Below, piece after piece: positions 1-5,603 of a stretch of 7,682 nucleotides of DNA. Under the pieces are notes generated by a model that worked only from the letters and a program-made list of their open reading frames with translations, searched no databases and had not been told where the DNA came from. The position numbers and the translations under genes were made by a program. The stretch comes from JAAYYM01 sp964483155. GTDB lineage: Bacteria; Bacillota; Clostridia; Lachnospirales; Lachnospiraceae. Location of the stretch: the NCBI GenBank assembly GCA_964483155.1, contig CAZAAC010000083.1:1-7682 (forward strand). The letters are read 5' to 3'. Position 1 is the stretch's first letter. Each line of letters begins with the position of its first letter.

Positions 1-96
1 TTACAGGTAAATCCACGAATCTACAATTGTGAGGTCACTTCATATTGTCTCCATTCGTCTATTCATGCCTTATCATTTACGGTTTTAATACACTTT

Positions 97-444
97 CTAT
101 AATGCCTTTGTTCCTCTCTCACCTGTCCTGATACGGATTGCTTCCTCAACATTACGAATAAAAATTTTACCATCACCAACATGATTCGTTGCAAGCTTTT
201 CACGCACGGCAATAATAATGGGTTCTACATCCTTATCATCCACAACTACTTCTACGCGAATTTTGGGAAGGAGATTAATATTTGTCTTAAATCCTTTAAT
301 TTCATTTACGCCTGCAACAACACCTTTTTGGGCTCCACATCCCATTACTGATGATATGGTCATGCCACCACAGTTAATCTCATCAATGATTCCTTTTACA
401 TCTTCCAGTTTTTCCGGTCTGATAATCATGACTAACTCTTTCAT
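97..444 (-). CDS. P-II family nitrogen regulator-like protein, divergent T-loop
   Basis: A 115-residue protein of the GlnB/GlnK (P-II) family, small trimeric cytoplasmic signal proteins that bind ATP/ADP and often 2-oxoglutarate and control nitrogen transporters or enzymes by contact. The P-II body is clear: an IIRPEKLEDVKGII first strand and helix, GCGAQKG entering the T-loop (residues 35-41), LPKIRVEVVV after it (59-68), the ATP-binding B-loop T86-x3-GDGKIFI, and C-terminal RIRTGERG (104-111). The T-loop is about three residues longer than in E. coli GlnB and lacks the uridylylated Tyr51 motif, so uridylylation at that site is unlikely. The start at 444 has AGGAGG just upstream. A strong promoter (525-553) and a terminator-like hairpin lie in its leader. 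No amt or glutamine synthetase gene is visible, so the partner is unknown. Family confidence is high; the exact role is not. Confidence 0.93.
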   Translation of the reverse strand: MKELVMIIRPEKLEDVKGIIDEINCGGMTISSVMGCGAQKGVVAGVNEIKGFKTNINLLPKIRVEVVVDDKDVEPIIIAVREKLATNHVGDGKIFIRNVEEAIRIRTGERGTKAL

Positions 445-474
445 AATCGCATCCTCCTAATCACATAATTTTAC

Positions 475-512
475 AAAAAAAATAGGGGCTGACCTTTGAT
501 AAGGCTGCCCCT
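475..512 (-). terminator. Intrinsic terminator / possible leader attenuator before P-II gene
   Basis: Minus-strand RNA forms a stem from AGGGGC (507-512) paired with GCCCCU (484-489), extended by a GC pair and AAGG/CCUU around a UGAU-type four-base loop, then a run of eight U (475-482). It is placed to end transcription from the LuxR-type gene. It also lies downstream of the P-II promoter and upstream of the P-II ribosome binding site, so it could attenuate P-II expression. Confidence 0.8.
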
Positions 513-524
513 TTGCTTGCTAAA

Positions 525-553
525 AGTATACTCTATTCATTTTTTTAATTCAA
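525..553 (-). promoter_or_regulatory. Sigma-A promoter for the P-II gene
   Basis: On the minus strand, TTGAAT (548-553) is followed by a 17-base spacer and TATACT (525-530). This is a near-consensus vegetative promoter with transcription expected to start near 517-518. It lies between the LuxR-type gene and the P-II gene and points at the P-II gene, giving a leader of about 75 nt that begins almost directly with the hairpin at 484-512. Confidence 0.75.
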
Positions 554-581
554 ACCCACGATTTTACCATTTTCATACTTA

Positions 582-1352
582 TTAAGTAGTATATTCTCTC
601 TCTTTTATCATTTTAAATAGCTGCACACGACTCTTAACTCCTAATTTACGATAAATATTCAGAATATGCTTTTTTAACGTATTCACACTAATGGATAATT
701 CATCGCTCAGTTCATTTGTGTCTTTTCCTTCCATAAGCTTAAGCAGAATTGTATGTTCTCTTTTCGTTAAATCATACTTTCCCACAGCCTCTGAGACTGT
801 CATTTTTTCTTCTGCGCCACCCATTTCCTGTCTATCTCTATAAAGTCTGTATGCCAAGTGATCTTTTAACATATCAAGAAGAAATATATCATCATATTGA
901 AAATTATCTTTTCCTATTGTCCTATAAAACGTAATGACACCAAGAAACTCTTTATTTCGACCTAAAATTAACTGTAGCGAAAAATGCCAATTATTGGGTT
1001 TATAAACTTTTTTATAGTAATCCGTCTGCATTCTGCTTTCATCAGATATAATATCCGTTTCACGATAGACCAGACTTTTTCCACTACTATACATAATACC
1101 CCTGCTATAATCCAATTCGTCACACACGGATGATAAATCCTCGTCACAGTTATACATCGTTGGTTCTATTAAATGATTACTGCCGTCTCTGGCTGCAAGG
1201 AAAAAATCAGCACTATCAAAATCAAATACCATTTTCAACTGCTCTAGTAGTTGCCGCCTCATCAAATTAGAATTTTCTGTGGTATAAATTCTATAGATGA
1301 TACTGTTCAGTATCATCCAGTCATTCATTTCCAAAGTCTTCATGCCTATCAT
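582..1352 (-). CDS. LuxR-family transcriptional regulator with GAF-like sensor half
   Basis: A 256-residue predicted DNA-binding regulator. The C-terminus (about 195-250) is a LuxR/GerE helix-turn-helix: LTKREHTILLKLMEGK, then NELSDELSISVNTLKKH as scaffold and recognition helices, then IYRKLGVKSR. The first 175 residues have the alternating strands and helices of a GAF-like domain (FDFDSADFFLAARDG near 43-57, SLQLILGRNKEFLGVITFYR near 125-144), suggesting a small-molecule sensor; no receiver domain with a phosphorylatable Asp is evident. ATG codons at residues 1, 4 and 9 could each start it; the first two share the purine-rich AGAGAGAAG just upstream. It has its own promoter (1407-1434) and ends in TAA ahead of the hairpin at 484-512, so it looks monocistronic. 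The ligand and targets are unknown, and a link to the P-II gene is only positional. Confidence 0.88.
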   Translation of the reverse strand: MIGMKTLEMNDWMILNSIIYRIYTTENSNLMRRQLLEQLKMVFDFDSADFFLAARDGSNHLIEPTMYNCDEDLSSVCDELDYSRGIMYSSGKSLVYRETDIISDESRMQTDYYKKVYKPNNWHFSLQLILGRNKEFLGVITFYRTIGKDNFQYDDIFLLDMLKDHLAYRLYRDRQEMGGAEEKMTVSEAVGKYDLTKREHTILLKLMEGKDTNELSDELSISVNTLKKHILNIYRKLGVKSRVQLFKMIKEREYTT

Positions 1353-1406
1353 CTTCTCTCTATACTAATTTTTTATTTGCATATCAGATCTTTTATATTA
1401 TTTAAG

Positions 1407-1434
1407 ATTGTACCACAAAATATTCTTTCATCAA
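1407..1434 (-). promoter_or_regulatory. Sigma-A promoter for the LuxR-type regulator
   Basis: The minus strand carries TTGATG (1429-1434), a 16-base spacer and TACAAT (1407-1412), with a TGG extended -10 just before the hexamer. It lies 55 bases ahead of the first ATG of the regulator. Confidence 0.65.
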
Positions 1435-1469
1435 ACTAGCTTTTTCACTAAATGTAAACAAATATACGC

Positions 1470-1507
1470 AAAAAATCCACTGCTTCAATCTTTACAGTGG
1501 ATTTTTA
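1470..1507. terminator. Bidirectional intrinsic terminator after the kinase gene
   Basis: A 12-bp perfect stem, AAAAATCCACTG (1471-1482) with CAGTGGATTTTT (1495-1506), encloses a 12-base loop. The A/T ends give a U-run on either strand. It sits 22 bases beyond the kinase stop codon and closes the minus-strand ECF/kinase operon. Confidence 0.85.
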
Positions 1508-1527
1508 TCTGAAATTTCATAAATTCT

Positions 1528-2421
1528 TCATTGATAATCAGCGAAATGCTGCTTGACCTCAATCATCGTAGGTATTGAAATTGCAGCCCCTTCTCGTGAT
1601 ACTGATATTGCAGCTGCCATTGTCGCTATTTTCAATGCATTCTGCGGATTATTCTCCAAAAAGAATTCATAAACAAAGTACCCCGTGAAGGTATCACCCG
1701 CACCCGTAGTATCAACTACTTTTGTTTTAACAATTTCCTGCCAGAATTTTTGTTTCGCATCAGCAAAAATTGCCCCCTTTTCACCTAATGTTAATACAAA
1801 GTTCGAATTGGGGAACCTCTTCTTCAAGACTGCTATCATATGATCAGGTTCTTTCTCTTTTGTAATCTGTTCTCCCTCAATTTCATTGAGTATAAACAAC
1901 GTCACCTTTTCTAAATCATAAGTTTCTATTTCATCACTATAGGGGGATGGATTCATTACTATTTTCATACCCATTTCATATGCACTGTTTATAATATATC
2001 TGATACAATTAATTTCATTTTGAATCAAAAGAATATCATCTTTTTCGAAATTTGCTAGTACCTCATCCACAAATTTTTCAGTGATTTTTCTATTTGCACC
2101 AGAATACAATATGATCGAATTCTGACCATTTTTATCTAACTGTATAATTGCTTTTCCTGTTTCAAAATTTACTGTTTCAAGATAATTTGTATGAACATTG
2201 CTGTCTTTGCATATCTTTCTAAGCAAATCACCATCCGGCCCTATCATACCCGCATGGAAAACATCTGCTCCTGCTTTTCCCAATGCAACTGACTGATTTA
2301 ACCCTTTTCCTCCAGGATATAAAGATAATCCAGTAGAAGTAATGGTTTCTCCTTCTTTCACAATATGTTCCAGATGATAGGTGTAATCTAAATTTAATGA
2401 TCCAAAATTTAATATCTTCAT
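1528..2421 (-). CDS. rbsK: PfkB/ribokinase-family carbohydrate kinase
   Basis: A 297-residue cytoplasmic sugar/nucleoside kinase of the ribokinase (PfkB) family that transfers phosphate from ATP to a sugar hydroxyl. The N-terminal FGSLNLDY, the substrate-side YPGGKGLNQSVALGKAGA (35-52), the GMIGPDGDLL stretch, and the C-terminal signature DTTGAGDTFTGYF (237-249), whose final GAGD Asp (D243) is the catalytic base, are all present. REGAAISIPT near the end resembles the monovalent-cation region of ribokinases. Length is normal. A GTG at 2439 is in frame, but the ATG at 2421 is preferred: AAAGGA lies 7 bases before it and the protein then begins MKILNFGS. It follows the tautomerase remnant by 18 bases in an otherwise broken operon, yet is itself undamaged. 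Ribose as substrate is the usual annotation for such sequences and is not shown here; a nucleoside or another sugar-like compound is equally possible. Confidence 0.9.
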   Translation of the reverse strand: MKILNFGSLNLDYTYHLEHIVKEGETITSTGLSLYPGGKGLNQSVALGKAGADVFHAGMIGPDGDLLRKICKDSNVHTNYLETVNFETGKAIIQLDKNGQNSIILYSGANRKITEKFVDEVLANFEKDDILLIQNEINCIRYIINSAYEMGMKIVMNPSPYSDEIETYDLEKVTLFILNEIEGEQITKEKEPDHMIAVLKKRFPNSNFVLTLGEKGAIFADAKQKFWQEIVKTKVVDTTGAGDTFTGYFVYEFFLENNPQNALKIATMAAAISVSREGAAISIPTMIEVKQHFADYQ

Positions 2422-2439
2422 CTCCAAATCCTTTCTCAC

Positions 2440-2640
2440 TTATCTATATTCAGGTTTTACAAATAACTCCACATTTTCGGAATATATTTCCCTATCATAA
2501 ATAGTATTTCGCCAATCGCGCGCTTCTACTTCCCTTGTACTTACTGATACAAATTTCTCATCAACTCCAAGAACTTCGATAACATCATCCCTAATCTTTT
2601 CAGACAATTGACTTTTTTCTTTCTGCGAATGACCGGGATA
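2440..2640 (-). pseudogene. Tautomerase-family protein, N-terminally truncated remnant
   Basis: A 66-codon open stretch without a start codon. It begins YPGHSQKEKSQL, continues with VIEVLGVDEKFVSVST and REVEARDW, and ends in VKPEYR and TAA. This matches the body of small 4-oxalocrotonate tautomerase-like proteins, which normally start MP(h/x)I..KMYPG; the catalytic N-terminal Pro1 and about eight residues are gone. The codon just before the first Tyr is TGA, so nothing upstream continues the frame. The other side of the break is the truncated ECF ATPase, whose frame overruns this one to 2600. The stop lies 18 bases before the kinase ATG, so it belonged to the same operon. Assignment rests on the pattern of the conserved central part; without Pro1 it cannot work as a standard tautomerase. 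Confidence 0.72.
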
Positions 2641-3013
2641 TCATTTCTTCTCTTGCCATACCCCTGTTGCCCAGTCCATATGCCAGTTCCTCTTCAACAG
2701 TCCCTGCCGTATAAGACAATTGGTTAAATGGGTTCTGAAAAACAAGTCCAATCTGACTTGATAGTTCTGCTATCGTACTATCTTCCACTTTTAGTCCCTC
2801 TACATAAATTTCACCAGACATCTTTCCAACAAAATAGTGTGGAATCAAACCAACCAATGCATTGCAAAGTGTAGACTTCCCGGATCCATTCGCACCAATG
2901 ATACAGAAAAAACTGCCTTCTTCCACTTTGAAATTCAATTTATTTAATGCTTTTCGCTTTGTCTGTCTGTATCGAAAGCAGAAATCCTTTACTTCTAAAA
3001 CAACTTTTCCCAT
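2600..3013 (-). pseudogene. ecfA: ECF transporter ATPase (A component), truncated by a deletion
   Basis: N-terminal half of an ABC ATPase of the energy-coupling-factor type (CbiO/EcfA), which would power uptake with the T and S components. Walker A is GANGSGKST (residues 40-48) and the Q-loop is VFQNPFNQLS (Q93), followed by ECF-typical TVEEELAYGLGNRGM. After about residue 125 the reading becomes SFAERKKSIV, which is the neighbouring tautomerase read in another frame, then TGA. The ABC signature, Walker B Asp-Glu, D-loop and switch His are all absent, so it cannot hydrolyse ATP. Native sequence ends near 2641. A normal EcfA is about 280 residues, or about 550 if a double ATPase, so at least half is lost. 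The ATG at 3013 has a GGGAAG ribosome binding site and lies 16 bases after the T-component stop. Confidence 0.9.
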
Positions 3014-3029
3014 GATCTATACTTCCCTT

Positions 3030-3821
3030 CTAAATAATGTGAAGTCTCATTAAAATTGATAAAATCAATACAATAACAAAAAATGCAATTAAACTACCTT
3101 TTATTATCTTATCCAATTTTGTTGATGTTACTTCTACAAAGCTTGTCTGCTTAATTCCTGTGATTCCAAAGCCCCTAGTCTCTAAGGTCATTCCTCTCTC
3201 TTGCGCATCCGTTAACGATGACATGACCACCGGTCCAAGAAGCGGAATGTATGCCTTCATACGTGCGATTAGTCCCCCTCCGGTTTCTACTCCTCGCGCA
3301 CTTTGCGCTTCTTGAATAATTCCCATTCTTCGTTGCATTTGTGGGACAACATTCAAACTTGCAAGAACTAAATAACCTGCTTTTGGTGGCAAACCACTAT
3401 TTGTTAGTGCCGCTACCAGCTTTCCCGTATATGTTGTTTTATTCATAATATAAAATGTACTTAGAAAAACGAGTAATGCACTGATTATTTTAAGTGCGTA
3501 AAGCACCCCTTCGAGTCCAATCTGCACAAAACCAAAATCTGCAATTATTGTTATATTTTTAGGACTGTAGCACCCCTAAATAAACATCAGCATAACTGTA
3601 ATAGGGATTCCAAAGCCAAATATTATTTTCGAAAATGGCTTAAGCATCTTTGCAATTCCTGCTACTACAAACATGACTACTACAATTCCAAAACCTAAAT
3701 AGGAATTAGGGAAAATCAAAGCACTAATTCCCAAAGAGAACACTGCTAAAATTTTTACCATTGGATTCAACGCTTCTATTACTGTATTTTTAGGAATAAA
3801 CGTATTTGATACCTTTGCCAT
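3030..3821 (-). pseudogene. ecfT: ECF transporter T component (EcfT/CbiQ-like) interrupted by an in-frame TAG
   Basis: The membrane-embedded coupling subunit of an ECF importer, which joins the S component to the ATPases. Read as one frame it spans 263 residues, the usual family size, but codon 82 (3576-3578) is TAG. Before the stop come MAKVSNTFIPKN and membrane segments near 25-45 and 45-62; after it, in the same frame, come GCYSPKNITIIADF and the C-terminal part. Both coupling motifs are present after the stop: QSARG and QERG. A GTG at 3527 could in principle restart translation but has no ribosome binding site and would lack the first membrane segments. The genuine ATG at 3821 has AGGAGG six bases ahead. 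Other genes here (P-II, acyltransferase) end in TAG, so it should be a stop in this organism. CAG (Gln) to TAG is the simplest origin. Confidence 0.9.
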
Positions 3822-3839
3822 GATAACCTCCTGTCAATA

Positions 3840-3875
3840 GTAATGAGCAACAAATGATTGACTGTTGCTCACTAC
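3840..3875 (-). other. Intercistronic mRNA hairpin between S and T components
   Basis: A 12-bp stem (3840-3851 with 3864-3875, one G-U pair in minus-strand RNA) around a 12-base loop lies between the S stop codon and the T ribosome binding site. GAGCAAC/GTTGCTC forms its core. No U-run follows, so it is more like a stability or processing element than a terminator. Confidence 0.55.
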
Positions 3876-3901
3876 CTTGCTGCTTTTACAAACTATTCTT
3901 C

Positions 3902-4536
3902 TTATACTTCATCTTCATCTTCAATATCATCAATAGCGCTTGATGTATACTGGCTCATAGATCTCTTTGGTATTTTTTTAACCAAGACATAAGCAATGGC
4001 AAATGCAATACCTTTATCTACTAAATTCTCAATCATAGAGGAAGAAAGTACAGATGTCACAATGTCCTTTGTTGCCGCAATTAGTGTTGCAGTTAATACA
4101 GATGATCCTGTCACTCCTGTAGCTCCACCAAAAACCAAAATTGTAATCGTAGATGCAGATATTACGTTTGTCAACGTACATGCCAACCAGGTAAGTATAA
4201 CACCCCAGATTTTTTTGAACAATCCTGCTCTTACCATATATCCAGTTACCAAACCGCAAAGAACACTAACCGCTGCATAAGGTAAATATACTGGATTTGC
4301 TACTAATGCAAGGAAAATGTTAGTTAACAGACCACAAAGCGCCGCTACCCAAGGACCTGACAAACATGCGATTACAATTGTACCGATCATGTCTAAGAAC
4401 AACGGTAATTTTAAAGCTGAACATAGTGTGCCACCGATTAAGTTAATACCCACTGCAATTGGTATCAATACAAGTGACTTTGTTGAAACTGACTTTTGAT
4501 TCCTTCCATAAAACTCACTTTCTTCTTTTTACCCAT
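3902..4536 (-). pseudogene. ECF transporter substrate-binding S component, frameshifted near its N-terminus
   Basis: An integral-membrane substrate-binding subunit of an ECF importer, about 211 residues once repaired. The ATG at 4536 has GGAGGA eight bases upstream and opens MGKKKKVSFMEGIKSQF, then runs to a stop within ten codons. The frame shifted by one base continues as STKSLVLIPIAVGINLIGG with no start but a full set of hydrophobic segments: a conserved LKLPLFLDMIGTIV, then GPWVAALCGLLTNIFLAL, and a last helix ending AYVLVKK before an acidic tail. One base appears missing from a T-run at 4486-4488. A TTG at 4468 could give a shortened protein lacking the first segment start, without a clear ribosome binding site. 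It is the first gene of the operon and lies just behind an operator-like site. Fold and size fit ECF S components, but I do not recognise the substrate class. Confidence 0.82.
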
Positions 4537-4562
4537 AATCTCTTCCTCCATTGTGTGTTTTT

Positions 4563-4584
4563 ACTTGTATGTTGTAATACAAGT
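4563..4584. promoter_or_regulatory. GntR-type operator upstream of the ECF operon
   Basis: A perfect inverted repeat, ACTTGTAT (4563-4570), six bases, ATACAAGT (4577-4584), contains the 11-bp palindrome TTGTAATACAA (4572-4582). That core fits the TnGTnnnACnA half-site pattern known for FadR-subfamily regulators. It sits 27 bases before the S-component ATG, with the GntR gene immediately upstream. A near-copy lies before the aminotransferase at 5559-5580. I find no strong -35/-10 pair for this operon; the promoter must overlap the terminator or operator. Confidence 0.8.
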
Positions 4585-4591
4585 TAGTTTT

Positions 4592-4626
4592 AAAAAAATT
4601 ATGTCGGTTATAAAAATTGACATAAT
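4592..4626 (-). terminator. Intrinsic terminator of the GntR regulator gene
   Basis: Minus-strand ATTATGTC (4619-4626) pairs with GACATAAT (4598-4605) as an 8-bp stem with a 13-base loop, followed by seven U (4592-4598). It begins three bases after the regulator's stop codon and separates the regulator from the ECF operon. Confidence 0.8.
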
Positions 4627-4628
4627 AT

Positions 4629-5339
4629 TTAAACTTCAATTCTTTCTATCTCCTCTTCAACCTTTTCAAAAAGCTCATTTGTTATTTTCTTTAATTGCAC
4701 TGTATTATTTTCTTCAATAAACTTCAAAATCTGAGAATGAAATTCTATGCCTTCTCGCGCGCCTTCTTCGGTAAGCGCTCCAGCAATTGCAGAATTAATA
4801 ACATCTCTCACAATGCTGCTAATCTTAATAATAAATGGATTATCTGTCATTTCGTATAGTTTCATATGAAAGGAGACATCATATTCTTTATATTTACTCA
4901 AATTTCTCTTTTCATAGAAATATTCCATTTTTTGAAGAATTTTCTTTAAGGCATCAATATCACGTTTTTCAACATGCTTCATAAAAATATCAATAATCCC
5001 TATTTCCAAAATCTTTCTATACTCTACAACTGACTTAATATCATCTCTGCTCAAAAAAAGCATTGGTGTCATTGCTTTTAAGTAATTATTAGCAGAAAAA
5101 CTCTTTACATAAGTTCCTTTACCGCGAAAGGTTTCAACCAAATTGATTGCAACTAATTTCTGTATCGCCTCACGTACCGAAATTCTACTGACCCCCATAG
5201 CATTTGACAACTCATTTTCAGATGGAATCTTCGTACCTGGTTTCCACTCTCCCATTGTTATCTTCATCAACAGCTGTTCGAAAACCTGCTCACGAATTTC
5301 TTTATTTTGTAACTTGATGAACTCTCCTGAATCACTCAT
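4629..5339 (-). CDS. GntR-family (FadR subfamily, FCD domain) transcriptional regulator
   Basis: A 236-residue one-component regulator that probably represses the flanking transporter and aminotransferase units. The N-terminal winged helix-turn-helix spans about 14-78: WKPGTKIPSENELSNAMGVS, RISVREAIQKLVA and the wing FRGKGTYV. The all-helical FCD effector domain follows to the end, with the metal-type DVSFH pair (D154, H158) and H201. The final-helix His usual in metal-binding FCD domains is absent (NELFEKVEEE). The frame is open to an ATG at 5381, but that codon lies inside the promoter spacer and the ATG at 5357 would leave an 8-base leader; the ATG at 5339, with GAGGA 11 bases upstream, is preferred. 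It looks intact although its proposed targets are broken. The sites at 4563 and 5559 are its likely operators. Confidence 0.9.
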   Translation of the reverse strand: MSDSGEFIKLQNKEIREQVFEQLLMKITMGEWKPGTKIPSENELSNAMGVSRISVREAIQKLVAINLVETFRGKGTYVKSFSANNYLKAMTPMLFLSRDDIKSVVEYRKILEIGIIDIFMKHVEKRDIDALKKILQKMEYFYEKRNLSKYKEYDVSFHMKLYEMTDNPFIIKISSIVRDVINSAIAGALTEEGAREGIEFHSQILKFIEENNTVQLKKITNELFEKVEEEIERIEV

Positions 5340-5371
5340 TTCTGTTTTCGTCCTCATTGTCGATTTACCAC

Positions 5372-5400
5372 ATAATAGCATATCGATTTTTATGTGTCAA
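5372..5400 (-). promoter_or_regulatory. Consensus sigma-A promoter of the GntR regulator
   Basis: Minus-strand TTGACA (5395-5400), a 17-base spacer and TATTAT (5372-5377) give an almost ideal promoter with a start near 5365. A 7-bp inverted repeat, CACATAA (5369-5375) with TTATGTG (5390-5396), spans it and might allow autoregulation, though it differs from the TTGTAATACAA sites. Confidence 0.75.
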
Positions 5401-5528
5401 TACATTTTTTGATTATTATCACAAATTTCTCAATCTATTTTTATCTTTTTTTGTGCATGTATTACATTGTTTTTTGTGAAAACACGCATGTTTACTGTAT
5501 ATTATGACATCTTGCTTTTTTTATGATA

Positions 5529-5556
5529 TTGATTTATGATAAGATTCTGTTATAAT
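5529..5556 (+). promoter_or_regulatory. Sigma-A promoter of the aminotransferase gene
   Basis: TTGATT (5529-5534), a 16-base spacer and a perfect TATAAT (5551-5556) with an upstream TG extension (TGTTATAAT). The predicted start near 5563 falls within the operator-like site at 5559-5580, so a bound regulator would block transcription. Confidence 0.75.
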
Positions 5557-5558
5557 TA

Positions 5559-5580
5559 ACTTGTAATACAACATACATGT
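5559..5580. promoter_or_regulatory. GntR-type operator over the aminotransferase transcription start
   Basis: This 22-bp site carries the same TTGTAATACAA core (5561-5571) and agrees at 20 of 22 positions with the reverse complement of the site at 4563-4584. Its outer arms are slightly imperfect (ACTTGTAA and ATACATGT). The position at +1 relative to the predicted promoter argues for repression by the neighbouring GntR protein. Confidence 0.8.
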
Positions 5581-5603
5581 TTTAAGCAAATGGAGAGAAG
5601 AAT

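Noticed and set aside
1..96. Possible end of another gene left of the P-II gene
   Set aside because: The minus strand shows a GGAG followed by ATG AAG TGA and other very short frames only. No family similarity or convincing start could be supported in 96 bases.
3030..3527. Treating the C-terminal part of the T component as a separate gene starting at GTG 3527
   Set aside because: It is in the same frame as the upstream part with only one TAG between, has no ribosome binding site, and would lack the first membrane segments of EcfT.
3996..4280. Open frames antisense to the S component, and a same-strand overlapping frame at 4029-4259
   Set aside because: They follow the hydrophobic coding pattern of the S gene, lack ribosome binding sites and show no family motifs.
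4617..4622. TTGACA on the plus strand as a promoter
   Set aside because: It lies in the arm of the GntR terminator, points into the 3' end of the regulator on the opposite strand, and has no -10 at a suitable distance.
5340..5381. GntR regulator starting at the ATG at 5381
   Set aside because: That codon lies between the -35 and -10 of a consensus promoter, so it cannot be in the mRNA made from it. The ATG at 5339 has a GAGGA ribosome binding site.
5400..5603. Mobile element remnant or CRISPR repeats in the divergent intergenic region
   Set aside because: No repeated units, terminal inverted repeats or transposase fragments are visible. The region is accounted for by two promoters and operator-like sites.
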